Shown here: piece after piece, positions 1 through 12,500 of the stretch
Layout of the letters: each line of letters starts with the position of its first letter
Position numbering within the stretch: position 1 is the stretch's first letter
Assembly (NCBI GenBank): GCA_021234155.1
Contig: JAJEKV010000056.1
Coordinates: 6,448,932-6,512,931 of the forward strand
Source of the DNA: Isoetes taiwanensis
Taxonomy: Eukaryota; Streptophyta; Lycopodiopsida; Isoetales; Isoetaceae
Direction of reading: 5' to 3'
Length of the DNA stretch: 64,000 nt
The notes under the pieces: model-generated
What the model saw: the letters and a program-made list of their open reading frames with translations, nothing else
Databases searched by the model: none
What the model was told of the DNA's origin: nothing
Program-made: the position numbers and the translations under genes

Positions 1-734
1 TCACAAGGCCCTTAAGCTGTACCTAGATGCTACTTTCCTTCGCAAGCTTTGGGATGCAGATGCTCTGACGCACGTTAAGCTGGCACACTATTAGCAGCAA
101 GTCAATCCTAGGCTCACGAGAGGCCCACATCAGTACTTGTACACTCATTTGCCCATGAAGAAGCGCAGACTTATAGCTTCCATTCGCACGGGTGCACATC
201 GTCTCCGCATTGAGACAGGACGTTGGGCTCGAGAAGCACGAGAGGAAAGGCTTTGCCAGTGTTTCCACCAGGGCGCCATTGAGCATGAATGTCATGCCCT
301 CCAGATCTGCCCAGCGTTTGCCCATATATCCGAGAGCGGTATGTTCGATTACTAGTGCCTGGCCAACCATTGCATGAGTTATTGAATACGGCGTCAGTGG
401 GTTTGTTGGGGTCATACCTCCAAGAGGTTATGGATGCCTGGACTCGGTTGTGTCCTCTGGGACGGTATTGAACTGTCCTATACAATTGTACAGCGTGCCA
501 GCACACTTATTACTGCTAAGGTTTTTCCCTCGAAAACCCTTCGGGCGGGGGTTTTTTAATCCTGATAGTAATACGCTTGCTGCTCTCTTTTTGTTTGGGT
601 CCCATAGGCCAATCGGTCTCCATGGACGATAAAAAATCTATTCTATTCTATTCTATTCTATTCTATTCTATTCTATTCTATTCTATTCTATTCTATTCTA
701 TTCTATTCTATTCTATTCTATAGCTAAGGAATTG
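1..734 (+). mobile_element. LINE 3' end: C-terminal polyprotein remnant, 3' UTR and pentanucleotide tail
   Basis: Bases 2 to about 476 translate into the C-terminal part of a non-LTR retrotransposon polyprotein. The reading runs from HKALKLYLDATF to a zinc-knuckle-like region (CQCFHQGAIEHECHALQICPAF), the C-x2-C..H..C type found near the C-terminus of many LINE proteins. The frame is broken: a TAG interrupts it near base 92, and relative to the better copy at 61.9-62.8 kb two extra bases near 330 shift the frame. The 3' UTR holds a two-tier stem-loop (508-573), then a GGGTCCCATAGGCC block and a (TTCTA)n tail. The window edge truncates the 5' side. Identity is by comparison with the other copies in this window. 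Which LINE clade it belongs to is not clear. Confidence 0.85.
635..722 (+). repeat. (TTCTA)n pentanucleotide tail
   Basis: About sixteen perfect TTCTA units follow the LINE 3' UTR directly. Every LINE 3' end in the window finishes in this or a related pentamer (TATTC register, or TTATC at 61.0 kb). The repeat is therefore the element's 3' tail, as in LINEs that end in a simple repeat rather than poly(A). It was probably lengthened by slippage. Confidence 0.95.
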
Positions 735-1590
735 AATACAACTAATGTAGAATTCCAAAATCAAACACTTCTGGCTTAAAAAAACCCCAAGGTCTCATGA
801 CCGTAACTGCATTTAGCCTTTGCCACATGATCTCTAGGATAGTAAGCCTGTACAATTTTCCTAGCTAGCTATAATTATTTCTCTCTATTAGTTCATGTTC
901 CTTAGTTAAAACAACTCATTTGATTCATAATCGTCTTCCTACCTCATAAGATACAATCTGTCTTCATACATCAGATTAAAGGCGCTAAGCCAAGGTTATG
1001 CATCTCGATGCCTCTTCCAAGCCTTCCTAACTTCTGCTTTTGTTATAAGACTAGGAACTAAGTTAATACTAATAACAATTGAACACAAAAGCATAGAACA
1101 TGATAAAAAGGCAAAACCCTGTAACCTATAACCCAAGAAAAGATCCTTTTTCTAGCATCGATTTGGCTAATCTGGAGAAGCTAATGGCAAATCGGCCATT
1201 TCAAAGCTCAAAGCGATCCTACATACTCAATTACGACCTATTTCCTTGCTTCCTTGACACTTTGGACTCTCCGTACAACTCTTGATCATGCCTCAAAAAC
1301 CCTTGATTCAGCCAACGACCTTCTAGGAGTAATTTCAACCCATCTTTATGATATTTTGGCCGGATCTAGCAGTGCTCCAAATCTTCCCATAAGGTCTTTG
1401 GAGTAAATCTTGGTATTGCGTTCCCGAGACACTATGGGTAGAAGCGACTACTCATAAACGTCTAGACGGTTTTGCCCAGTTGGTTAAGGGCATGTCGGTT
1501 AGGAACGTTACACCCACAAAGACAGAGTAGACAGAGTATATATGGCAACATAGGTGCTGTGACAAAGGACAGGGTTGTGCAGTGTGGGTG
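735..1590. other. No recognisable gene
   Basis: AT-rich unique-looking sequence. Short open frames occur, for example 1100-1285, but none resembles a known protein and no splice-site pattern supports an exon. Confidence 0.5.
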
Positions 1591-1599
1591 CCATGGCAA

Positions 1600-1960
1600 A
1601 GGGCAATATAGTGTATTTTATCTTGACTATTTTTGTGTAACGTGCTTAAATTTGTGAAATCTATGCATAAATGGAGACCTCTATGGGTGTAATGTGGAGA
1701 AAATGTAAGAAATGTGCAAATATTGTGGAGAAGCATGAGGAGGAATATGATTATTTGATTCTCTCACCTGTTATCTCAATTTCTCTAATCTCAAATGAAA
1801 TTTATGAATTGATGCAAGAATTTATGATGCTATGATTATGTTGATGATATATGATGCCAGTAGAGTGAGGCTTAACCTATCTTATATACCTTAAGATTTG
1901 CTTTGGTTCTTGTCGTTAGCTCTTGTCTTGGGTTTGTCTTAGGTGCATTGCCAAAGCTAA
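1600..1960. repeat. Dispersed repeat B, copy 1
   Basis: The block beginning GTGTATTTTATCTTGAC and ending near CTTGTCGTTAGCTCTTG is repeated with about 90% similarity by eye at 56204-56905. The second copy has about 370 extra bases (56342-56712) in the position of base 1742 here. No coding capacity is seen. Probably part of an old non-autonomous element. Confidence 0.7.
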
Positions 1961-2209
1961 CATGTTTTGGGGGGCATTTCGAGAAAGCAACACTTTGCTA
2001 GCATAATCAATTATGTTTAGAAGATCAAGATGGTGGTGCTACCAAGATATGATGCAATGCGTATCTATGAAAAATGTGTCTCTATGAAATATCATTTCAA
2101 GTGCAAATGGAGCATAATATGTTCAACGAATAGTAATGTATCAGTGATGTACGTCAGAAGTTTATTAAAGCGAAACAAAGTGGTAATATTGTAGAGAAGG
2201 AATCTGTGA

Positions 2210-2760
2210 ATCTGGAGCCAACCTATTGCAGCGGTATGAATTTGTTGCTACATATTCTAAATGAGGTGCACCCTGGACTACCACAGTCATCGGATTCGTG
2301 GATCCTACGACTCAGATCGTATGTTGGGGCCTCTGGGCAACTTTTGTTTCGCTTATAGTCATTTATGATTGGAGGCGCCTACGATTTTGAAATATGAAAT
2401 ACGATTCCGCTTAAGGTTTTGAGGGAATTTCGAACCTCTATACGGCTTTGCCTAAGATTTTAGAATATGAAATAAGGGGATTCGAACCTCTACCAAAATA
2501 ACTCAATGTCCTAATAAGACTATTTTAACCAATGTACCCAATGAGGTAATGTAATTATTTTTTATCTTGAATCTAAGTTTTTTTTAATAACAACCTATTC
2601 GATTGTTTTAAAGATATATAGTCTATGGTTTCAGAAATTGTTATTTTTACATCCATATCAAATCCCCCTGGAATCCCCTATTATTTTGCTACATATTTTT
2701 GCTCGGCCTACAAAATAAGATAAAAAAGTTATGAATCCCTGCATTGAAACAATGATAATC
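2210..2760. repeat. Dispersed repeat D, copy 1
   Basis: The block containing GTTGGGGCCTCTGGGCA and CCTATTCGATTGTTTTA recurs at 61600-61868 and 62839-62930. There it is interrupted by a LINE. Internally, the stretch GATTTTGAAATATGAAATA...TTCGAACCTCTA is repeated two to three times in degenerate tandem. The TTCGAACC words look like a tRNA T-arm, but no full cloverleaf can be drawn. Confidence 0.7.
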
Positions 2761-4500
2761 CTAGGTCAAACCAAAATTCCTAGGTTGAACATCAGTCTTG
2801 ATCAATCCTTATGACTGTATTTATCAATCCGGATATGTATATACGTATGAAATCAGTACTCATTATCCTTTAGCCTCTGGATCCCCAGTTTATACTGCAA
2901 TTTTGTAAACACAAGTCCTAATAGACCATTGTTACCAAAGAAGACTATAGTCAACAAAAGCAAGAAGAATTAAATTTTAATGGTTCGAGGTACAAATTCC
3001 AATGGTCTAAAGCCCTTATCCGTACAACACATATATCCACGCGCAATCATGTCCGTACAGTTTCAGCTCCCCATGCTTATTACATTCTTAGACCTTCTGT
3101 GCAGTACATTCCAAATTTTCAGAGGTATAATGCGAGTACATGTAAGTCTTAAAACAAATATCTGCATTATAACAGGGGGGTTTTTTTGTGATTTTATACG
3201 GTTTTTGGCATGGTTTTCATATGATTTCATGGGCGTATTGCACGAGGCATACTAATCAGTATATCTAGAGTGCATGCATATTTCAATGGTATATTATCTA
3301 TGGTTTTACAATGGTTTTGCATTGCATATTTATTCCTTCACAAATAACTTATTTCTTTTACTTCCAAAAACACATGCAAGTATCAAGACCCTTTACTTTA
3401 GGGTTCGTGGAAGAAAGGATTTTAGGGTTTAGTCAGATCTTTCAAGAGAACAGAGCAATGATGATTTTTTATGGGGAGAAATCCTTGTTTGTCTGGTAAC
3501 TGTTGCAGAGGTATTGTTCATAAAGCTTGAAAGTCCGATTCTTGCCTGGCTGTGCTCGGATTTGTGCATGATGGCTCGGGTGCCTCTGACAAATGGATGA
3601 AACCAAAACCCCGAATAGGGTTTATATCAGATTTCAAAGGACATAAAACTTTGGAGTGTGCCGAATATTGAGCATTATAGCATTATAATTGATCCATCAT
3701 ATGAGCTCACGACACCTGCCCTCTTGTATTAGCAGCGTGGAAATATTCCTTTTCTGGAGCTGGATTCTCTACCCTGCTATAAAATGCCCATCATTTGATG
3801 CATCATATGAGCTCATTGCACCTGCTACTCGGGATTTGCTTTATATAATTGCTGGATTCATGTAAGCGCCATTCAATTCAATTCAATTCAATTCAATTCA
3901 ATTCAATTCTAACTGGAATGTGTGCTGTTCTTCCAGCTCTTTCGCATAGACATTCAGAACTATAAGCAAATTATGTGTATGGATGGATGATTATGCATCA
4001 TTGCTTGTACATCATGTTTCACGTGCAAAGGCATTACATGCATATTGCTAAAGTTTCATAACACTGTCTTCAATCTCAGTTTTAGGTATAAGCATTTTAG
4101 CAGTATTGGCAAACCTCTTGCAAAGGAATGTGGCGCAGGCTATTTACATATAATTTTTGTGCGCAATTATATGAAGCTTTGTGGGTAATATATGTGCAAG
4201 GTAATATACTTGTAGCTTTGTGGGCCAAAATTTAGAGCTAGAAGCAACATGCATCATCAGTTAGGTTACTCCAGGTTCGATTCCCTGGAGATCTTTACTG
4301 CTTGTATATTTATAAATGTGTATAAGAGGTGCTTGTATCATATTGTAAATGTGTTGAAGAGGTCCTAGGATACAAACCTCAAAAAGATATGCCAATGACT
4401 TGGTTTATAATAAGTAACCAAGGTCCAATTTTTTTAAAAATAAATACAATTCATTACATTCGGCCCTTTGGTTTGTTCAAGTCCCCCAAGGGGCCAATTT
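2761..4500. other. AT-rich sequence with an (ATTCA)n run
   Basis: No gene recognised. A perfect (ATTCA)n microsatellite lies at about 3871-3909. A tRNA T-arm-like hairpin (CTCCAGGTTCGATTCCCTGGAG) is at about 4268-4290, without the rest of a tRNA. Confidence 0.5.
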
Positions 4501-4912
4501 TTTTTTAGGTATAACACAAACTATTACATTCCACACTTAAAAATAAAATTCCCCCTTAAACCCCCTTTGGTTTGGGTGCATATTCACACGGAGGGTGACG
4601 TAGGGCAGCGAGAGCCCCTAAAATCATATTATACATGTACAAAATCAATACCATATAGTACATTGCCTCAAATCTTATAGTATTTTGCAAACTGTGTTAT
4701 ACAATATACCAAAACTTGTACATGCATACCCCACAAATCAGGATTTCTATGTACGGTCTAGATCGAGGAATAAAGGGCATATATGCTTATCTAACAGCTC
4801 TCGATGCCCGGAGTCACCCCTCGTGTGAATAGGCACCCAAACTAAAGGGGGTTTAAGGAGGAATTTTATTTTTAAGTGTGGAATGTAATGGTTTGTGTTA
4901 TACCTAAAAAAA
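4501..4912. mobile_element. MITE with ~100-bp terminal inverted repeats
   Basis: The left arm reads TTTAGGTATAACACAAAC and continues through CCCCCTTTGGTTTGGGTGC and CACGGAGGGTGACGTAGGGCA. The right arm (about 4808-4912) is its reverse complement with only scattered mismatches over about 100 bases. The centre is AT-rich and has no ORF. Related pieces are at 56929-56990 (one arm) and 58375-58640 (centre plus right arm). The exact ends are hidden in T/A runs, so no target-site duplication can be fixed. The structure is that of a foldback or long-TIR MITE; the superfamily is unknown. Confidence 0.85.
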
Positions 4913-4989
4913 TTTAATAGTTACATACCTAAACCTTAGTTAAATACATGTAAACCTTTAGCACATCTTCTTTTTTATTTTGGTAAGGT

Positions 4990-5300
4990 GTTGGGGAATG
5001 TGCCTGTGCAGCCGCATGGAACGCCGCATGGAACGCCGCATACGGCGTTCCCTTTTCCCCTTGCGGGACGCTAACCCGACGCTAACGCGCTATTCCATAG
5101 AAATTTCAAAATTTTCTTCAGCCTCCCGCTGCACAGCCGGCCGTTAGAGGATTCACTCTCCTCCTCCAACTCTCATTATTCGCCTCTTGCTTCCATGATT
5201 TCCTTTCAAGGTTTAAAATGGAAGAGCGAGCAAACAGATTTTATCATTTTGAAGCTGATTTCGCAGCAAGGAGGTGTCGTTGAAGCAGGTATGACCCGTG
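4990..5300 (+). other. GC-rich island with possible first exon
   Basis: This GC-rich segment stands out from the AT-rich surroundings. It contains a tandem GCATGGAACGCC and a small stem (GGAACGCCGCATACGGCGTTCC). After it, an ATG at about 5218 opens a 21-codon frame, and a consensus-like donor (GCAG|GTATGACC) lies at about 5290. It could be the promoter and first exon of a small gene or non-coding transcript. No downstream exon is recognised. Confidence 0.3.
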
Positions 5301-5450
5301 TACCTTATCCTATGCATTTATCTGGTGTTGGTTGCATTGAGAGAGACAATATCAATTCAGGGAATTAATCACTGGAGTTTAAATCGCAAGAGCTAGAGCA
5401 ATCGGTATAGCAGCAGAGCGCATAGGATCGCTGAAGCAAACAAGTCGCCT

Positions 5451-5604
5451 AAGCAAACAGGTATATCCAAGGGCTAAAAAAAAATTCCTTTGCATTTTGG
5501 GGTTAATCCGCCATGGCCAGGTCGCCCAAGCAAACAGGTATATCCAAGGGCTAAAAAAAAATTCCTTTGCATTTTGGGGTTAATCGGCCATGGCATTTTA
5601 AAAC
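5451..5604. repeat. Tandem duplication, ~77-bp unit
   Basis: Two nearly identical units carry AAGCAAACAGGTATATCC followed by an A9 run and TTCCTTTGCATTTTGGGG. They begin at about 5451 and 5529 and differ at few positions, so the duplication is recent. Confidence 0.9.
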
Positions 5605-8600
5605 TCTGACTGTTTGTCCTAGCCCGGCATGACAAAAGAATAGCAGTTATTCTGAATGAATTTGGTTGTTATGCAAGTTTGATCACATTTTGCTGGAAAC
5701 AACTGGTCTGGCAAATCCAGGTCATGTGGCATCAGTTCTTTGGCTAGATGGCCAGCTTGCTTGAATCTTCTGTTCGTCTTGATTAAGAGGTCGCTGGAGC
5801 AAAGGAGCCACTGATCACAATGAAGCAGGGGAGTCAGTGACATACCCATATTTGACATTCTGGCAGCAGCAGAGAGCAGATGGTCGCTGAGGCAAATGGA
5901 CGGTTAATGAGCCGAGAGGCTATGGCGGGGGTTTCCCCTCTGCCTTTCATCATTTTTTTGTTAAACGGTTACCTATTAAGAGGAAGCACCAATCTCCTAA
6001 TCCTTCCCATTTCAATTTTTTTGTCTGTCTTCTACTTTTTCTTTTTGCTTCATCCATCCATTTCGTTTTTCTAATGAGTAATAGCAGGAGGATCCGTCTG
6101 CTACTACTCCATTCTACTCCATTCCAGGTATTGCGAGTTTCTATTCTGCATGATTTCTATTTCTTGATGCAGATTTGTCTCACTACCATGATTCAAATAT
6201 CAGGATTCACTGTTCTGGCAAAGCTCGGCTTCATCCTTACAGGTTTTCAAACTCTAACTCATCCTATATGAAGCTTTCTTTTGAATAAACATCACGAATG
6301 CTTTGATCATGTATAAACTGTTTGTAGCAAAAAACCCAGATAGCAGGCTGGAGCTTCAGTTCTGACACAGGTAATTTTTTCATTTTCCTTTGGGTTGATT
6401 CTTGCTGTAAATTATTGCCTTCTCTTAACCCGTCTACTTTTTTTTTTCAGGCACGAAACAGAGGATACAAAAGGAACACAAGGAACACGTTTACAAACAG
6501 ATGGATAGGTTGCACGTTTTATATTTTTTATTTGTCTTTTTTTCTTTTTCTTTTTTTTTTTGTTGAAGGCAAGATTTTTATTAATAATAATAAATGGTAC
6601 ATAAACCTTATTAAGGACCCCTGAAGGGCCAGATGGGAAGAATTATACCCATAACAGCTATAATGACACTAGTACAGATATAGAGAAATTCAGTACTCCA
6701 TTTGAAACCCAGCTCAACTTCTTCCCTCTCAAAGCAAGTACTATGGGGACCTCTAACAAATTCCCTCTAACAATCTTGTGCGGTACTAGAGAAAGAAGTC
6801 ACCCTCTTCCCGCTCTAAGCTGTACTACAGGAGCAAGATTCCTCACTTTCTTGAATCCTTCACATCAGCCCTAGTGACATATAGTTGTTGTCGTCCTGAA
6901 GACCAGATTAAGATTGAACGCGCATATGCTCAAGTTTAGCCACAAAAACTGATCAGCCCTATTCAATTGGCACCAAAAAAGACTACCTGTTAAATGATGG
7001 ATCAAGAAGCACCTAAGTTCCAGCCCCGTAAGATGCAAGCATAGCAGAGGCAGACAAGCAGGCTTCATTCCTGCGCATTAACTTGGCCAGAAATCAAAAT
7101 CAAACCTATTTGGAGGTACTAGATGGAGTTTCCCTCACTTTTCCCGCCTGTACTAAGGGAGGTAGCCTCCGTTTCTTCCCCCGAAAATGGTGAAGGATCA
7201 GGCCTCCCCAAAGGGTGGTCTACCTGCTCAGCCACATCGCTGCTATCCTTACATGGGTTCTTGACTCATTAGAGCTCAGCTTCCTCAAGCAGCAATGAGA
7301 CACTCCAAGTCTCCCGCCCTGAAATGTCTGCTTGGAAGTCTTATTTCAATGACAATAGCACAGACCTAGCACAGATTTAGTCGCCAAGCTTCCCCAGCCA
7401 GGACGGGGAGAGCAAGAAGCACAAAAAGTCTTTTTTTCTTTCTACAGATTCGTTTGTGTGATTAGATATAGGGCTTATTGAGAGAGTATGTGACATGAAG
7501 ATCCGGTTGATGCAAGGCATTGCCTCTTTGCAGGAGTACTTGATTTTATTATCAGTGTAGATCTACAAATTCAGCAGAAACATGAAGTTTAGGGCATAGA
7601 AGTTTAGGCTATGAAAAAACGTCTAGGTAACTCCTGTTTCGGATGCCACACGCAAGTTTTTGTTTTCCCTCAGGCTCTGCTTCTATTTTTGCAGCTTGAA
7701 GTATTATTATTTGTAGTAAGTGAGTTCGGCAAAAAGTATTAGGCTATGAAAATACGAAAAACGTTGAGGTAAATCCTTCAGATGCATGCTCTGCTTCTTC
7801 TGGCATTTTTGGCTATTTTGTTTCAGAGGTCTTCCAGTGTGTTGCCTGCTTCTAGACTTTTCGCTGCATATAGAAGTCTTCAACAGTGGTATGCTTCCAA
7901 ATGTGTGCCTGTTTCAAACAGAGTTCTTCAACCCTTTCTCTGCTTGAAAGAAAAGTATGGTAAATGTAATAGAAGATGTTTACGTATCTTACTAGATCAA
8001 TGCTAGCTCCACATATTGTAATCCTACGTAAAACATGATTGTTTACATAAGATTTAAAGTCTAAACATAATCTAAGATCATATAAATTTACATGTCCGCT
8101 CCTTTTTCACCATCTTTTCCATCATCGACATCCAAAGGCGCTTAGGATTCTAAGATTTTAAGACCTTGCTAGCGAATCCGACCTCTCCGACCTCTCTGGC
8201 TGAGATCTTAGAGTTCATAACTACTTTGTTCACATTTCTAATAAGGTTATATTCTATGTATTTACTTGCTAAATCTATGCATGTGATCCCTTTTGATTTC
8301 TGTTTACTATTTTCTTTGATTTTTTTAAGTTTATTGTGTGTATTTTAACTCTGTTCAAGACAAACCCTTTGCCAGAGACATGGTTTGCTGGAGGGTTGGG
8401 GGAAAATATGGCCTCTAGATGCAGTTTATGTGGGGAAGAACATAAAAAATGATGACGTACTGTAATATGAGGTCCTGATGGTGACTGAAACATGGATTGC
8501 ATGCAATTGCATGATGGTTCAAAATTGATGTGGTTCAGAAAAACACTGCTCTCTGGGAGTTAAGCAATCATGCCCAGTGTATGACCATCTATTACTCCGA

Positions 8601-10004
8601 GGCAATAGATTTTGCACCCATTTTTTGAAATTTCCTTACATAAAACTCCTTTGGCGGAGTTTATGCAAATTAGCTGTTGTAGATTCAGCAGATTCAGCAG
8701 CTCAGCAAGTTACTTTTATTCTTTTCCGCTTGAGCTGATTCAAGAGATCTAAGTTCTAAATTTCAACTCACCTCTTCAATTTGGGCAGTGCAACTAGGGA
8801 CGATCAGAGGATGAGCGAGCAAGAAGGCCAACATTGCGATCATAACCGATCGTTTGCCTTGGATCCAAGTGCAGGAGATATAGCCCTGCTTTTTTCCAAT
8901 GGAAGAACACCAGAAATGTCCATCCAGACTTCTTCGAAATGGCGATAGGGTATGGAGAATGGCTGGCACTCAAGCATTGCATTAACTATACCCAACTGCG
9001 TGACTATTTTCTATCCTTTAATGTTTTAGACATAAACCGATCTTGCTTTGCATAGGATTCTCAAAGGCGCTTCCCATTATCTCAAATATGGAGATATTCT
9101 TTACATGGCAGTCGTAGACATGGTTCCGTCTTTAACCTAACCTGAGTATGATTGTATGAGTACAATTTTGTGACTGCAACTTTTTCTTAGAATAGAATTT
9201 GCAGAGATGAATTTAGGTTCGGTTGTCATTTCTTGGAATATTAACGAGGTCCTTTCTTAGCAGATGATCCAATGTTGTAATTTGGCATGGAGATCTTAAC
9301 TACAAAGTTGAAGGCGACATAAGACATGTCTTCAACATGATTAGATATAATCTAGAAAAGGTACTCAATCCATTAAATTCTTGAGCTTTTCAGATCAATA
9401 TCTACTTGATTTTTGCGTTTCTGATATCCTTATCAGGATTAAATCTAGCATGTTCTGGTTTTTTGTTGTTCCAGTCTTGATTTTTTGTTGTTTCCATTCT
9501 TTTTTTTTGGCTTCATTACATATTATATGCATTATTTAATCGGAAGTGTGCAATGACTAAGCTATTGAAGTTGATGCTTTTGTCTAATAATGTTTGTACC
9601 ATGTAATTGCCTTCTCTCTGTTGATTGATTCATTGTCCATCTATCTAGAAGAGTATTTTAGTATCTGATGTCATGTGGATTTGATTGCAGCTTCTTTCAA
9701 AGAAGTACGTGTTGGCATCATCTTGCATCTTGCATGCAAACTCATCTCCCATATACGTAGTACCAATCCAAGAAAATGTTCTAAAAGTTGTGAAACAAAA
9801 CATTATGGAACATCGTACATGGTCATTGAACTATATACTTGAATTACGCATGCCATTACTTCTATATCCGGTTTGTTCTATCTATGCATTCCATTACATC
9901 TATACAAAATATGATGTCAAATGTTATCGAATTTATAACGGAACTCCTTTTCCACATTGTTTTATTAAGGTAAACATCTCAAAGCTATGAATTAAATGTA
10001 AGGG
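5605..10004. other. Long region without recognisable genes
   Basis: Mostly AT-rich. Open frames up to about 100 codons occur on both strands (for example 9685-9990 and 8763-8969). None has a recognisable motif, and base composition is uniform. Donor- and acceptor-like sites occur without long frames between them. Nothing further can be supported. Confidence 0.5.
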
Positions 10005-10462
10005 AGATGGATTCGGGAGCCGCGTGAGGACAGAGTCTGTCAGTGCTGTCAACAGGGCGCCATTGAGGATGAAAGTCACGCCCTCCAGGCCTGTCCGGCG
10101 TACGAGCATATCCGGGCTCGGTATGCTCGGTTAGTTGTGCCCCATCAGGCCTTGCATGAGCTACTGAGCACGGCCTCTGTAGGCTTGTTGGGATCGTACC
10201 TCCGGGAGGTAATGGATACGCGGACTCAGTTATGCCCCCCTGTCCGACATTAACCTCAGCTGTACTTGTGATTATGTATATAACTGTGCAGTATGTCAGC
10301 ATCCTTATTGCTACTAAGGTTTTTCCCCCGAAAACCCTTTGGAGCGGGGGTTTTTTAATCCTGGTAGTAATACGTCTGCTGCTCTCTCTCTTTGTACTTG
10401 GGTCCCATAGGCCAGTTGGTCTCCGTGGACGATAAAATCATATTCTATTCTATTCTTATAAT
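10005..10462 (+). mobile_element. 5'-truncated LINE 3' end
   Basis: Bases from about 10008 to the stop at 10251-10253 keep the C-terminus of the same LINE protein in one open frame. It includes the zinc-knuckle-like CQCCQQGAIEDESHALQACPAY and ends ...LCPPVRH. The 3' UTR carries the two-tier stem-loop (10305-10372), the GGGTCCCATAGGCCAGTTGG block and a short TATTC tail. Codons and UTR differ from the other copies at many sites, so it is an independent insertion, sharply truncated at the 5' side as expected from incomplete target-primed reverse transcription. No clear target-site duplication is seen. Confidence 0.85.
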
Positions 10463-12035
10463 GCCCAACCTCTTTAACTTTCTATTGCACCTACAAAATC
10501 AATAACTCTACATATTCAACATGCCCTCAACTAATGCCTGGTTAGGTCGCATCGTCATGAACTATTGTCAGAAACTTCCATACCTGTCATCCTCGCAAAT
10601 GAGCTTCATATTGAGTCGATAGACGTTCCTAAGGTTCTTTGAGATAAGTTCTTTATGATGTAGATCCATTGAGGCTGGCGGACATAAACTCTATAGTTTC
10701 AAATTGTATAAATTTGTATTTGTATGTAGACCCAATATATTTTTAAAGATTTTGTTGAAGGCGATTTGTCGATAAAATTGGCAATTGTTAGACCAAGAAC
10801 TAAACAGTTTCAGAAAAGTTACTTTATATTTTTGTGTAAGTTACTTCATATTATGTTTACACTTTAAAGGTAAATTTTGTTCTCTATCTGTCTATCTGTA
10901 GTGTCTACTGCATCCGAACAATATATTGCCATAAATGCATTGCACACATCTACTATTAATGCCCGACATCGCCGGGCATACGTTTCTAGTCCCTATAGAC
11001 TTAGGAAGAACACTTTAGAAGGGGCAACGTGCCATGCATGCATGCATGCAACAACACATGCCTTGCATATCAACTCTAAGCTCTAAAATTTGACTGTAAC
11101 TTTTGCCCATATTTGCATGCATGTTGCCCATTGCTTGGTTGCAGATTACAGCATTACAGATTAGAAAATTAGTTCCAGATTTCAGACATGCTTATTCATC
11201 ATGCCAATTTATTCTTTTCTGCTACAACCTTCTGTACATGGGCAGGAAATACGGTTTTATCATTTCAAGGAGGCAACCTGTTTTAGCACTACAATGCTTA
11301 CATTTACTTCACCTGAGCCCTCATTTACCACAGTATCCTATTGTACAAGGACCATATATTTTTCTTTTAGACACTTCAAAGTGGGTGCCTATTTTAACAC
11401 TTCCTTACTACCTTTATTATACAGCCAGTCTGTTTTACAAGACTATAATTAAAATTTTAAGACATTCCATAACTCATAGACACTGGTTTTTCATAACCAT
11501 ATCCTTGTCCTTTAAAATAAAGACTGTTTACAGATTTATAACAAAATCAGAATTCCATTACTGTAATATCCATAAATATAGGACAGAATTCTACCTTATC
11601 AATGCAGTAAACAAAATTTGAGTACATATCAAGTATATATTTCGTCTATTGTTTATCAGAAACTTCGCATAGGCAATACAACCTATATTTAGATGAAAAC
11701 TAGATTGATAGAAAACCCTGTTATGTTGGTAGTGCTCGCAGAAGTATCTCCAACATTAATGTTTTCCCCAAAAGTAGGGGAGCCATTTCCAATTCCAGAT
11801 CCTAGCAAATTCACAAACTTCAAGCAAAGAAAAGACACGGGCAGGAGAGGTCCAGTACTTGCAGCCAAACATCATGACATTAGCAAAATATTGATAATGC
11901 ATGAAGGGCCAAAAGGTACAGCGGAGCCTCTCGGTTTATAGCCGATCAGCCCTTGTATCCTCTTGCCCAGTTAGTAGAATTAACTAGATCCTTATCATAA
12001 ATTGAACAATAAGTAACTTTGATAACTTGGTTGAA
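10463..12035. other. No recognisable gene
   Basis: AT-rich. A 172-codon frame at 11103-11621 is rich in I, L, Y and F, as expected of chance frames in AT-rich DNA, and resembles no family I know. A CATG-rich run lies at about 11033-11050. Confidence 0.5.
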
Positions 12036-12115
12036 GAATAGAATAGAATAGAATAGTTTTTTTAACGTCCACGAAGACCAATAGGTCATGGGACCCATAC
12101 AATGGCCTAGTACAA
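12036..12115 (-). mobile_element. LINE 3'-tail fragment
   Basis: On the minus strand this reads GGGTCCCATGACCTATTGG, then TCTTCGTGGACGTTAAAAA and a (TATTC)n tail. It is the last ~80 bases of the same LINE 3' UTR family, with everything upstream lost. Confidence 0.8.
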
Positions 12116-12240
12116 TCACAGATTATAAGCACTATCAGCACAATAATTAGATCCTTACTGTTGTTTGGCATTATTTATTTCAACCAAAAATTACCAAGAG
12201 TTCGTCATGGTCTGATGCATAGTCTTGATGCATTTGTGTT

Positions 12241-12500
12241 TCAGGAAATGCTAAAGTCTCCACTATCTTTGTTCCCAGAACTGCTATTGTGCACATTCTT
12301 AGCTCCAAAATTGCCCTTCTTGTTGGGGTATCCACTCCTAAATGCATTTGCTTCCCTCTTTGAGTTTGCAACATTTTTTTGCACATCCTCCATTATGCAG
12401 GTGCTATCAGGGCCTTCAGATAAAGAAATACAAGCAAGGAATTCCTCCTCTAACCATTTATCATTCAATGCTTCATAATCAGAATCTGAGCTATATGGCT
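12241..12500 (-). CDS. Hypothetical protein fragment
   Basis: A minus-strand frame of about 80 codons reads KPYSSDSDYEALNDKWLEEE and then FLACISLSEGPDST..., ending at a TGA near 12241. Its composition (acidic and polar, few of the residues typical of AT-rich chance frames) is more protein-like than the overlapping plus-strand frame. A stop lies just upstream of the first residues, so if real it is an exon or a decayed fragment. I do not recognise the family. Confidence 0.3.

Noticed and set aside
635-722. CRISPR-like or satellite array
   Set aside because: A simple pentamer run without spacers, explained as a LINE tail.
2471-2520. tRNA-like sequence (GGGGATTCGAACCTC, minus strand)
   Set aside because: Only a T-arm-like word; no acceptor stem, D-arm or anticodon arm can be paired. 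It recurs as part of repeat D.
4260-4295. T-arm hairpin CTCCAGGTTCGATTCCCTGGAG
   Set aside because: Isolated hairpin without the other tRNA arms.
11103-11621. 172-codon protein gene
   Set aside because: Composition typical of chance frames in AT-rich DNA; no motif and no splice or promoter support.
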